Source: Kitasatospora sp. SUK 42 (GTDB lineage: Bacteria; Actinomycetota; Actinomycetes; Streptomycetales; Streptomycetaceae). From it: a stretch of 64,000 nt of DNA. Shown piece by piece: positions 25,058-33,781 of this stretch. The stretch lies in NCBI RefSeq assembly GCF_015776785.2, contig NZ_LFMD02000005.1, forward strand, positions 129,600 to 193,599, written 5' to 3'. The notes beneath the pieces are model-generated. The model did not search any database. It was given only the letters and a program-made list of their open reading frames with translations, and had not been told where the DNA came from. Position numbers and translations under genes: made by a program. Each line of letters starts with the position of its first letter. Positions within the stretch are counted from its first letter, which is position 1.

Positions 25058-25471
25058 CTACTCGCAAGCCGCGGCAGCGCCCCGGTCGTAGTCCCCACGG
25101 GCGGCCTGGACCTCCTCGATGTGGCACTCGGCCCACGCCTTGATCGACGCCATCACCGGCAGCAGGCTGCGGCCCAGCGGAGTGAGCTCGTAGTCCACTC
25201 GGACCGGCACCGACGGGGTCACCGTGCGGGTGAGCAGGCCGTCGCGCTCCAGGGCGCGCAGCGTCTGGGTGAGCATCTTCTGACTGACCCCGGCGATGAT
25301 CCGGTTCAGGTCGCGGTACCGCAGCGGCTCGTCGGCCAGCGCGTTCAGCACCAGGCTCACCCACTTGTCGCTGATCCGGTCCAGCAGCTGCCGGGCCGGG
25401 CAGGTGGCGAGGTAGGCGTCGTAGGCGGCGCGCTCGTCGGTGCGGCGCTGGGCGGCGGTGCGGGTGGCCAT
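25058..25471 (-). CDS. HxlR-family regulator
   Basis: A 137-residue MarR-like winged-helix dimer. The N-terminal cysteine in YLATCPARQLLDRI is at the position that senses electrophiles or oxidants in YodB/HypR. The recognition element is VSQKMLTQTLRALERDGLLTR, followed by the wing and YELTPLGRSL. ATG 25471 begins MATRTAAQ. It is divergent from an NADPH:quinone-reductase-type gene, the classic pairing for a quinone- or thiol-stress switch. Two overlapping inverted repeats lie in the 75-bp gap. Confidence 0.9.
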   Translation of the reverse strand: MATRTAAQRRTDERAAYDAYLATCPARQLLDRISDKWVSLVLNALADEPLRYRDLNRIIAGVSQKMLTQTLRALERDGLLTRTVTPSVPVRVDYELTPLGRSLLPVMASIKAWAECHIEEVQAARGDYDRGAAAACE

Positions 25472-25491
25472 GGCACTCCCAGGTCGGGTAG

Positions 25492-25512
25492 GCACTCCGA
25501 AGTGCGTACTTC
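25492..25512. promoter_or_regulatory. Candidate HxlR operator
   Basis: Two overlapping inverted repeats: GCACT-CCGA-AGTGC (25492-25505) and GAAGT-GCGT-ACTTC (25499-25512). They lie midway between the divergent HxlR and reductase genes. Confidence 0.55.
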
Positions 25513-25546
25513 CCAGCGGAGAGTAACACCCCATAGGTTCGTGCGC

Positions 25547-26467
25547 ATGAAAGCTGTGATCATACGTTCCTTCGGTGGCCCGGACGTCCTTGAGGTGGCG
25601 GAGGTTCCGGTGCCGGAACCGGGTTCCGGCCAGGTCCGGATCCGGGTCGCCGCCGCGGCTGTCAACCCGGTGGACGTCCAGACCCGTGCCGGCAGGCTGA
25701 CGGCGGGTGGCCTGCTCCCCGAGCGGGAGGTCATCGGCATCGGCTGGGATGTCGCCGGCACCGTCGATGCGCTCGGCCCCGGGGTCGCCGGCTTCCGACC
25801 CGGCGACGCGGTGATCGGGTTGTCCGACCGGCTGGCGCTGCCGCTCAAGACGCAGGCCGAGTACGTGGTGCTGGATGCGGGCGCGGTCGCCGCGGTGCCG
25901 GCCGGCACCGATCCGGTGGCGGCCGCGACCCTGCCCCTGGGCGGGCTCACCGCTGCTCAGGCACTCGACATCGCCGGGGCCGAGCCCGGCGACACGCTGC
26001 TGGTCACCGGGGCGGCGGGGGCCGTGGGCGGCTACACGGTCCAGCTCGCCGCACTGGCCGGTCTTCGGGTGGTCGCGGTCGCGGACACCGGCGACGAGGA
26101 GTTGGTGCGCGAACTCGGCGCGGAGTTCTTCGTGCCGCGGACCGCGGACCTGCCCGCCGCGGTACGCGACCTGGTGCCCGGTGGCGTGCGCGCCGCGGTC
26201 GACGCGGCGTCCGTGGGCGTGCTCGCGCTGGACGCGGTGCGCGGCGGAGGTTCACTGGTCAGCGTGCTGGGCAACGGGCCGACGCCGCTGCGCGGCACCC
26301 GGGTGGACAACGTGTGGGTCCGCGCGGACGGCCCCCGCCTCGCCGACTTGGCCGCCGCCGGGCTGCGTCCGCGGATCGCCGACGTCCTGCCGCTGGACGA
26401 AGTCGCCGAGGCGCACCGCAGGCTCGCGGCGGGTGGGCTGCGCGGTCGCCTGGTCCTGGTGCCTTGA
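25547..26467 (+). CDS. NADP-dependent quinone oxidoreductase (zinc-free MDR family)
   Basis: A 306-residue medium-chain reductase. The N-terminal GroES-like domain starts MKAVIIRSFGGPDVLEV with VNPVDVQTRAG. The Rossmann domain has the nucleotide loop LVTGAAGAVGGYTVQLAALAG (short Gly-rich AxxGxxG form of quinone reductases). There are no zinc-ligand cysteines. Likely reaction: NADPH-dependent reduction of quinones or enones. The divergent HxlR regulator suggests induction by electrophiles or oxidised thiols. Confidence 0.9.
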   Translation: MKAVIIRSFGGPDVLEVAEVPVPEPGSGQVRIRVAAAAVNPVDVQTRAGRLTAGGLLPEREVIGIGWDVAGTVDALGPGVAGFRPGDAVIGLSDRLALPLKTQAEYVVLDAGAVAAVPAGTDPVAAATLPLGGLTAAQALDIAGAEPGDTLLVTGAAGAVGGYTVQLAALAGLRVVAVADTGDEELVRELGAEFFVPRTADLPAAVRDLVPGGVRAAVDAASVGVLALDAVRGGGSLVSVLGNGPTPLRGTRVDNVWVRADGPRLADLAAAGLRPRIADVLPLDEVAEAHRRLAAGGLRGRLVLVP

Positions 26468-26633
26468 TGTGAGGATCACCCCCGATGCGGGTCAGGCCGT
26501 GCCCACCGGCTGAAGGAGCACTCGGGCTCTCCGTGGCAGCCACTGAGGAAGGCTCTGCCGGCCGGGAGATCGGTGCGGCGGCTCGGCGTGACCCCGCGTA
26601 CGCCGCCGCACCCCGGCCCGTGGACGTGCGGGG

Positions 26634-27755
<1,122 letters not shown>

Positions 27756-27776
27756 GACAGTACTCCCCTCGAAGTC

Positions 27777-27802
27777 CCTAATGGGACTCTCGTTCCGTTA
27801 GG
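27777..27802. promoter_or_regulatory. Operator copy 1 for TetR-type repressor
   Basis: A 26-bp imperfect palindrome starting CCTAATGGGA and ending TTCCGTTAGG. It matches the second copy at 27831 in both length and arms (TAAYGGRA...TYCCRTTA). It lies upstream of the aldo/keto reductase start. Confidence 0.7.
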
Positions 27803-27830
27803 ATGCCTTCAAGCTAGCACGCTCCATCCA

Positions 27831-27856
27831 CCTAATGGAACAGGAATCCCGTTAAT
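27831..27856. promoter_or_regulatory. Operator copy 2 for TetR-type repressor
   Basis: A 26-bp repeat of the same pattern, starting CCTAATGGAA and ending in the TetR start codon. Its centre is 54 bp, about five helical turns, from copy 1, so both could be occupied on one DNA face. Confidence 0.7.
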
Positions 27857-28484
27857 GACCGCCGAGCCCGCCGACCCGTCCACCCCCGGCACCGTCCGCC
27901 CCGGCGGCCGGACCGCCCGGGTCCGCGCCGCCGTCCTGCGGGCCGCCGAGGACGCCCTGGTCGAGCACGGCTTCAGCGGCCTCGACCTCGCCGACCTCGC
28001 CCAGCGCGCCGAGGTCGGCCGCACCACCGTCTACCGCCGCTGGGGCAGCACCACCGCCCTGGTCGCCGACCTGCTGACGGACATGGCCGAGCAGTCCCTG
28101 CCGCGCGCCCGCAGCGGCTCGCTCACCGAGGACCTGCGGGCCAACGCGCGGCTGGTCCAGCGCACCCTGGCCGACCCCCGGCAGGGTGCGCTGTTCCGCG
28201 CGGTGCTCGTGGCGGCCAACGGCGACCCCGGTACGGCCGAGGCCCTCCAGCACTTCTACCGCCGCCGGGTCGAGGAGTGGGCGCCGTGCGTCACCGAGGC
28301 CGTCGAGCGCGGCGAACTCCCGCCGGACACCGACGAGTTCGAGGTCGTCCGGGCCGTCTCGGCGCCGCTCTACTACCGGATGCTCACCACCGCCGAGCCG
28401 CTGGACGAGGCCGCCGCCGACCGCGCCGCGACCGCCGCCGAGGCCGCCGCCCGCGCCGGGGCGTACCGGCGGCGGAACGGCTGA
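27855..28484 (+). CDS. TetR-family transcriptional regulator
   Basis: A 209-residue repressor. The helix-turn-helix reads FSGLDLADLAQRAEVGRTTVYRRWGS (~41-66). The C-terminal domain (~85-200) is of the TetR_C group with LFRAVLVAANGD and EVVRAVSAPLYYRML. Two matching palindromes lie in the 99-bp gap to the divergent aldo/keto reductase. The second overlaps this ATG, indicating tight autoregulation. A 36-bp perfect hairpin ends the transcript. Confidence 0.9.
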   Translation: MTAEPADPSTPGTVRPGGRTARVRAAVLRAAEDALVEHGFSGLDLADLAQRAEVGRTTVYRRWGSTTALVADLLTDMAEQSLPRARSGSLTEDLRANARLVQRTLADPRQGALFRAVLVAANGDPGTAEALQHFYRRRVEEWAPCVTEAVERGELPPDTDEFEVVRAVSAPLYYRMLTTAEPLDEAAADRAATAAEAAARAGAYRRRNG

Positions 28485-28502
28485 CCCCGCCCGGGGAACG
28501 CC

Positions 28503-28538
28503 GACGGCCGTACGGCGCGAGCGCGCCGTACGGCCGTC
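28503..28538. terminator. Bidirectional terminator, 36-bp near-perfect palindrome
   Basis: A 17-bp perfect stem (GACGGCCGTACGGCGCG and complement) with a 2-nt centre, between the convergent TetR and TerD genes. Confidence 0.65.
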
Positions 28539-28579
28539 AGGGGTCGGAGCGGGACCGCTCCGAGAGGTTGTCCCAGGGT

Positions 28580-29662
28580 TTAGAAGAAGCCGTCGTCGTC
28601 GCTCTCGTAGTAGTTGTTCACGACCACCTCGGGCCCGTCGTCGCTCAGGGCCTCGTTGAGCAGCACGCCGCCGACCAGACCGGCCGCACCCGCGCCGATC
28701 ATCGCGCCGGTGCCGAAGCGGCGCCCGCCCTGCTCCGGCTGTCCGGGTGCCTGCGGGTGGCCCTGCTGGACCGGCTGCGGGTACCCGGCCTGCGGGTAGC
28801 CGGGCTGCGCGTAGCCGGCCTGGGGGTAGCCCTGCGGCGGGGTGTAGAACGGCGGGACGGTGGTCTGCACCCGCTGGGCGCAGGCGGCGCAGGTCTCCAC
28901 CTGGCGCGGCACGCCCCACTGCGGCTGCCACAGCACGGCGGTCGAACCGGGGCCGTGCGAGGGGTCGAAGAAACACGTCACGGGCGAACTCCCTGGTACT
29001 GGCTGGGTCTTCGGAACGGGCGGCGCGACCGGCGGCGGCACCGCGGGCACGGCGGGGGCGGACACCGGGGCCGGCACCGGGGCGGGCGCGGCGGCGGGCG
29101 CGGGCTGCAGGACGTCCACACCGAAGTCGGTGGCGATACCCGCGAGCCCGGAGGCGTACCCCTGCCCGACGGCACGGAACTTCCAGTCCGCGCCGTGCCG
29201 GTAGAGCTCGCCGAACACCATCGCCGTCTCGCTGCCCGCCTCCGGCGCCACGTCGTAGCGGGCCACCTCGCCGCCGCCGTCCGCGTCGACGAGACGGATG
29301 TACGCGCCCCGGACCTGCCCGAAGCTCTGGCGCCGCTGCGCCGCGTCGTAGATCGCCACCGGGAAGACGATCCGCTCCACGTCGGCGGAGACGTCCGCGA
29401 GCCGGACGTCGATCCGCTCGCGGTCCTCGCCGCCGCCGTTGCCGCCCTGGTGGCGGACCGAACCGTCCGGGCTCTGCAGGTTGTTGAAGAAGACGAAGTG
29501 CTGGTCCGTCAGGACCTTCCCGGAGGCGCCGCAGAGCAGCGCGCTGGCGTCCAGGTCGTACCCGGCTCCGGCCGTCCAGCCGAGGCAGACCCGCACCGTC
29601 CGCAGCCCGGGGGCCTGCCGGCTCAGGGAGACGTTGCCGCCCTTGGTCAGGGCCACACTCAT
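28580..29662 (-). CDS. TerD-family protein with Pro-rich linker, zinc-ribbon-like and membrane-like tail
   Basis: A 360-residue protein. Residues 1-~190 are a canonical TerD domain of tellurite/stress-resistance systems, with LGWTAGAGYDLDASALLC (Ca-binding D-x-D motif), HFVFFNNLQSPDGSV and GAYIRLVDAD. A Pro/Ala linker (~195-235) follows. Then comes a short Cys/His segment (VTCFFDPSH and ETCAACAQRV) that could bind zinc, then a Gly/Tyr/Pro/Gln-rich region, and near the end GAMIGAGAAGLVGGVLL, a glycine-zipper-like hydrophobic stretch. GGAGGAA precedes ATG 29662. The tail is far longer than the ~190-residue TerD standard. A second TerD domain is encoded at 32586. Confidence 0.88.
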   Translation of the reverse strand: MSVALTKGGNVSLSRQAPGLRTVRVCLGWTAGAGYDLDASALLCGASGKVLTDQHFVFFNNLQSPDGSVRHQGGNGGGEDRERIDVRLADVSADVERIVFPVAIYDAAQRRQSFGQVRGAYIRLVDADGGGEVARYDVAPEAGSETAMVFGELYRHGADWKFRAVGQGYASGLAGIATDFGVDVLQPAPAAAPAPVPAPVSAPAVPAVPPPVAPPVPKTQPVPGSSPVTCFFDPSHGPGSTAVLWQPQWGVPRQVETCAACAQRVQTTVPPFYTPPQGYPQAGYAQPGYPQAGYPQPVQQGHPQAPGQPEQGGRRFGTGAMIGAGAAGLVGGVLLNEALSDDGPEVVVNNYYESDDDGFF

Positions 29663-29755
29663 GGGGGTTCCTCCACCACCGTCCGATTCACGCTGTTCGA
29701 CCACGACAACGCTGTAGAGATCGCGCCGGTTCCCGCCGCGCCGGCCGGTACCGGA

Positions 29756-30949
29756 TCAGTACCGGACCGGGAGTTCCAGCAGGCCGCGGGCCCGCATGGT
29801 GGGCCGGTGGCGCAGCCGCTCGACCGGCGCGTCCAGGGCGAGGTCGGGGAAGCGGCGCAGCAGTGCGCCCAGGGCGAGCTCCGTCTCCATCCGGGCCAGC
29901 GGGGCGCCGAGGCAGTAGTGGATGCCGTGGCCGAGGGCGAGGTGGCCGTTCTCGCGGCGGCGCAGGTCGAGCCGGTCGGGGTCGGCGAACTGCTCCGGGT
30001 CGCGGTTGGCGGAGGCGAGCGAGAGCAGCACGGTCTCCCCCGCCGGGACGGTGGTGCCGCCGATCTCGACGTCCTCGCGCGGGAAGCGGCGGATCGCCAG
30101 CGGTGCGGGCCCGTCGAAGCGGGCGAACTCCTCGACGGCGCCCGCGATCAGCTCCGGCTCGGCGCGCAGGGCGGCGAGCTGCTCGGGGTGGGTGAGCAGG
30201 GCGAGGACGGCGTTGGCGATCAGGTGGACGGTGTTCTCGTAGCCGGCGAAGAGGATGAGGAAGGCGAGCGAGGTCAGTTCGTCCTCGCCGAGACGGTCGC
30301 CGCCGCCCTCCTCGTCCCGGACCGCGATCAGGTCGGAGAGCAGGTCGTCGGCCGGGTCGGTGCGCTTGCGCTCGATCAGGCCGGTGAAGAAGCCGAGCAT
30401 CGCCTTGACGGCGGCGCGGGCCTGCTCGGGCCGGGCCGGGTCCGGGGTGATCAGGGAGTCGGTCCAGGTGCGGAAGTCGAGGCGGTCGCCCTCGGGGACG
30501 CCGAGCAGGTCGCAGATGACGGTGATCGGCAGCGGCGCCGCGTAGCTCGCGAGCAGGTCGGCGCGGCCCAGGGGCTCGATGGTGTCGAGGAGCCGCTCGG
30601 CGACGCGCTCGATCGGCGTGCGCAGGGCGGCGACCCGGCGCGGGGTGAACGCCCGGGAGACCAGCCGGCGGATCCGGGTGTGGTCCGGCGGGTCCATGTT
30701 GAGCAGGTTGGCGTCCAGCGCGGGCGGCAGCGAGAAGCCCCGGTAGTTGCCGGGCGCGGCGTGCGCCCTGTCGAGGGCGAGCCGCGGGTCCGCGAGGGCC
30801 TGGCGGACGTCCTGGTAGCGGGTCACCAGCCAGACGGGCAGCCCGTCCGGGCCGACGACCCGGTGGACGGGGGCCTCGGCGCGCAGCTTGACGTAGGCGC
30901 CGTAGGGGTCGGCGATCAGGGACTTCACGGTCGGGTCGAGGGCGGTCAC
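29756..30949 (-). CDS. Cytochrome P450 (bacterial CYP107/105-like class)
   Basis: A 397-residue soluble haem monooxygenase. The haem-ligand loop is LGHGIHYCLGAPLAR with C346. The I-helix reads LFAGYENTVHL, where the usual acidic-Thr pair is E-N-T. The K-helix ExxR and the DPPDHTRIRRLVSRAFT segment are also typical. The start is GTG 30949 with TAGGCT 6 nt upstream, so probably leaderless. No ferredoxin or ferredoxin reductase gene is adjacent, and no biosynthetic cluster surrounds it, so electrons must come from elsewhere. The substrate is unknown. Confidence 0.93.
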   Translation of the reverse strand: MTALDPTVKSLIADPYGAYVKLRAEAPVHRVVGPDGLPVWLVTRYQDVRQALADPRLALDRAHAAPGNYRGFSLPPALDANLLNMDPPDHTRIRRLVSRAFTPRRVAALRTPIERVAERLLDTIEPLGRADLLASYAAPLPITVICDLLGVPEGDRLDFRTWTDSLITPDPARPEQARAAVKAMLGFFTGLIERKRTDPADDLLSDLIAVRDEEGGGDRLGEDELTSLAFLILFAGYENTVHLIANAVLALLTHPEQLAALRAEPELIAGAVEEFARFDGPAPLAIRRFPREDVEIGGTTVPAGETVLLSLASANRDPEQFADPDRLDLRRRENGHLALGHGIHYCLGAPLARMETELALGALLRRFPDLALDAPVERLRHRPTMRARGLLELPVRY

Positions 30950-30955
30950 CCGCTC

Positions 30956-30961
30956 AGCCTA
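30956..30961 (-). promoter_or_regulatory. -10 box (TAGGCT) of leaderless P450 gene
   Basis: TAGGCT on the minus strand ends 6 nt before GTG 30949. Confidence 0.5.
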
Positions 30962-31004
30962 CGGGTACGAAACAGGCACCCTGGCGGTGCGTCAGCCCGC
31001 GATC

Positions 31005-31010
31005 TATTGT
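31005..31010 (+). promoter_or_regulatory. Possible -10 box (TATTGT) of the peptidase-C15-like gene
   Basis: TATTGT ends 8 nt before ATG 31019; no Shine-Dalgarno is visible. Confidence 0.4.
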
Positions 31011-31018
31011 CAGGTCAC

Positions 31019-32314
31019 ATGACACGCCTTCGCCGCGCCGCCGGACGCGCCACCGGACGCGTAACCGGACGGGCCGCCGCCGTGGCCACCGCCCTCGCCG
31101 GCACGCTCTCCGCCCTGCTCGCCCCGGCCGCCGCCCACGCCGCGCCGGCCGGCTGCCGGACCGTCACCACCGCGGCCCTGGACGCCGAACAGGCCCGTCT
31201 CCAGGACACCCGGACGGCCGCCTTCACCGAGCGCTCCGGCCTCGACGACCTGCTCCGCGGCTTCCCCGCCGCCCTGTGCGCCGCCCGCAACGCCAACCGG
31301 GCCGAGCGGGTGGTGGACGCGTGGGGCCGGGCGCTCTGGCAGGCCGGCGTCGACCGCGCCCAGGGCCGGCGCCCGCACGGCGAGCTGCCCGCCCTCGACG
31401 ACCGCCCGCTGTACTGGACCAGGCTCGCCATGACCGTCCAACTGGCCCGCTGGGAGCCCCGGTTCGACGTCGACCGCGCCGGGCTGAGGGCCCGCTTCGA
31501 GGACGCCTCGCGCGGCCTGGACGACGGCTTCGGCAACGCCCGCCAGGTGCGGCGGATCTTCGTCAGCGGCTTCGACCCGTACGGTCTGGACAGCGAGCCG
31601 CGCCGCGCCAACCCCGCCGGCGCGGCCGTCCTGCAACTGCACGGGCAGCGGATCACCCTGGCCGACGGCAGCACCGCCGAGGTGCGGGCCGTCGTCCTGC
31701 CGGTGCGCTACGGCGACTTCGACGACGGCATCGTGGAACGCGCCTTCGGACCGCACCTGCGGCCCGGTCGGCAGTCCGCCGACCTGATCACCAGCATCAG
31801 CCAGGGCTACCCCGGCAAGTTCACCCTGGAGGCCTGGGCCGGGCGCGCCCGCTCCGCCGACCCGGCCACCGACAACGTGCGCGCGCTCTCCGGCGGCACC
31901 ACGCGGCACCCGGTCGACGCCCCCGGCCTGGCGGACGGGCCCCAGTTCATCCGCACCACACTGCCCACCGACGCCATGACCGCCGTCCAGCAGCCCTACC
32001 CCGTCCTGCTCAACACCCCCGTCACCGAGATCCCCGCGGGCGCCACCGAGCCCGTCGTCCGCCCGGACGGCCCCACCCCCGGCTCCCGCGCGGTCGCCGG
32101 GGGCGGCGGCGGATACCTCTCCAACGAGGTCGCCTACCGCTCCAACCGCCTGCGCCTCGACCTCGCCCCCGAACTCCCCGGCGGGCACCTGCACACCCCC
32201 GTGCTCACCGGCCTCCCGGCGCAGCAGGACCAGGTCACCTCGCCGGAGTTCGAGAACAACGAGGCCGCGATCTCCGGCGAGGTCCGGGCGATCATCGGCA
32301 GCGCCACGCTCTGA
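31019..32314 (+). CDS. Secreted pyroglutamyl-peptidase-I-like protein with Cys-to-Ser active site
   Basis: A 431-residue exported protein. The twin-Arg-like signal region is MTRLRRAAGRATGRVTGRAA plus a hydrophobic stretch ending AHAAPA. Residues ~180-431 match peptidase C15: opening IFVSGFDPYG (family: VTGFEPFG), catalytic Glu E271 in FTLEAWAG, and catalytic His H392 in HLHTPVL. The nucleophile loop reads GGYLSNEVAYR, with S368 where the family has Cys. Normal C15 enzymes are ~215-residue cytosolic proteins; this one has an extra ~130-residue helical N-terminal region. It could be a serine variant, an inactive binder, or a different hydrolase. Confidence 0.75.
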   Translation: MTRLRRAAGRATGRVTGRAAAVATALAGTLSALLAPAAAHAAPAGCRTVTTAALDAEQARLQDTRTAAFTERSGLDDLLRGFPAALCAARNANRAERVVDAWGRALWQAGVDRAQGRRPHGELPALDDRPLYWTRLAMTVQLARWEPRFDVDRAGLRARFEDASRGLDDGFGNARQVRRIFVSGFDPYGLDSEPRRANPAGAAVLQLHGQRITLADGSTAEVRAVVLPVRYGDFDDGIVERAFGPHLRPGRQSADLITSISQGYPGKFTLEAWAGRARSADPATDNVRALSGGTTRHPVDAPGLADGPQFIRTTLPTDAMTAVQQPYPVLLNTPVTEIPAGATEPVVRPDGPTPGSRAVAGGGGGYLSNEVAYRSNRLRLDLAPELPGGHLHTPVLTGLPAQQDQVTSPEFENNEAAISGEVRAIIGSATL

Positions 32315-32585
32315 TCGCTTCGGCTCGCTGCGCCGTACGGCCGGGGGCCTGGCCGTGGCACCGGCCGAACGCCACCCCGACCCGGATGGGCGGCTACACC
32401 GCCCGAAGACAGGCCCCCGGCCCGCACGCGCCGTGACGCACCCCGGCCGACCGACCCGTCGGCCCCGTCGCGGACACCGATCGTGCGCGGGCCACCCATC
32501 GGTTCCGCGAGGTCGATGACGGCGGGACGCCTCCTCCCCTACCGTGGCGCCTGTAACAATCCGTCACCTGCAAGGGGGGCACTCC
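32315..32585. other. Intergenic region upstream of Mrr-TerD fusion
   Basis: The 271-bp spacer holds a likely -10 box CCTACCGT about 40 nt before the fusion gene and AAGGGGGG just before its ATG. No hairpin as strong as those elsewhere and no gene were recognised in the rest. Confidence 0.4.
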
Positions 32586-33662
32586 ATGTCCCGGAGCCGG
32601 AAGCTCCACCGCCTCGGAAATCCCGACGCCGACGAACGCCGCGCCCAGCGCGTGCTGTTCCGCCATCTGCGCGACGACACCAACGCCGATCGCGGCCGGA
32701 TGGCGAAGCGCGTCCGCGAGCTCCAGGTCCTGCTGGCGATGGACCCGGTCGAGTTCGAGCAGCTCATAGCCCGGTTGATGGAGGCGATGGGCATGAAGGT
32801 CGAGCTCGCCCCCCGGTCGTGGAACGGCGGGGTGGACGCCCGCGGGATCGACCCGGACCCGTTCCGCGGCGGGAACGTGATCGTGCGGGTGAAGCGCCAC
32901 CGGGACACGGTGGCGCCCTCGACCGTACGGGAGCTGTACGGCACGCTGCGGCACGACGAGGTCGCGACGAGGGCCGTACTCATCACCACCAGCAGGTTCG
33001 GCCCGAGCTCGCACCAGTTCGCCTCGGGCAAGCCGATCACCCTGATCAACGGCGCCGAGCTGGTCGGGCTGCTCAAGCACCACGGCTTCCACGAGGTGTT
33101 CGCGGCCGCCCAGGACGAGACCTCCGCCGGGGCCGACGGCCTGGACGACCTGCCGCCGATCGAGGTCGCCGCCGAGCCCTCGCGGCTGCTCCTGCACTGG
33201 ACGGGCGAGGAGGAGTACGACATCGCCGCCCTGGTCTGCCGGGGGAACACCGCACTGTCGGACGACCACCTGGTGTTCTACAACAACGGCTCGACGCCGG
33301 ACGGTTCGGTGCGGCTGGTGACCGGCTACGGGGACGCGAACGCCTGCCTGATGGTCGACTTCGACGCACTGCCCGCCGAGGTCGACCGGCTCGTCATCGT
33401 CGCCGCGGCCGACACCGAGAACCACCCGAAGGCCACCATGGGCGGGTTCGCCGGACCGGCCCTGATCCTTGAGGCCGGTGCCGGACAGGACGCGGCCGTC
33501 GTGCACCTGGCGGACGGCGCGGACACCAACACGGCCATGCGGCTGGGCCGGTTCGACCGCGACGCCTCGGGGGACTGGGAGTTCACCCCGGCCCTCGCCG
33601 GGTACCCGGGCGGGCTGCGTCAGGCCGTCGTCGCCTACGGCCTGGAGGTCGAGGACGCGTAG
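32586..33662 (+). CDS. Mrr-like restriction-endonuclease domain fused to TerD domain
   Basis: A 358-residue fusion. Residues ~50-170 are an Mrr_cat-like nuclease: MDPVEFEQLIARLMEAMGMKV, then GGVDARGID (D84), then VIVRVKRH (R101-V-K103), then VLITTSRFGPSS and ITLINGAELVGLL. In active Mrr enzymes the third motif is usually Q-x-K or E-x-K; here it is R-x-K. Residues ~198-358 form a TerD domain (LLHWTGEEEYDIAALVC, HLVFYNNGSTPDGSV) in which the Ca-binding D-x-D is lost. The likely setting is DNA damage, stress or phage defence. It has AAGGGGGG before ATG 32586 and a strong terminator after. Confidence 0.82.
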   Translation: MSRSRKLHRLGNPDADERRAQRVLFRHLRDDTNADRGRMAKRVRELQVLLAMDPVEFEQLIARLMEAMGMKVELAPRSWNGGVDARGIDPDPFRGGNVIVRVKRHRDTVAPSTVRELYGTLRHDEVATRAVLITTSRFGPSSHQFASGKPITLINGAELVGLLKHHGFHEVFAAAQDETSAGADGLDDLPPIEVAAEPSRLLLHWTGEEEYDIAALVCRGNTALSDDHLVFYNNGSTPDGSVRLVTGYGDANACLMVDFDALPAEVDRLVIVAAADTENHPKATMGGFAGPALILEAGAGQDAAVVHLADGADTNTAMRLGRFDRDASGDWEFTPALAGYPGGLRQAVVAYGLEVEDA

Positions 33663-33680
33663 CCCGGGTGCCCGGCACCC

Positions 33681-33715
33681 GGCCCCCGCCCGCGGACTCG
33701 TCGCGGGCGGGGGCC
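33681..33715. terminator. Strong hairpin terminator between convergent genes
   Basis: A 14-bp perfect stem (GGCCCCCGCCCGCG and complement) with a 7-nt loop, between the convergent Mrr-TerD and CocE-type genes. Confidence 0.7.
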
Positions 33716-33781
33716 CCTTCACTTCGGGTATCGGGGCAGGACGGGTGTCGGGGCGCCACTGCCACCGGCCGGCCTCCGGCC

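Noticed and set aside
29756..30949. P450 as part of a natural-product gene cluster
   Set aside because: No synthase, synthetase, terpene cyclase, ferredoxin or tailoring neighbours are present.
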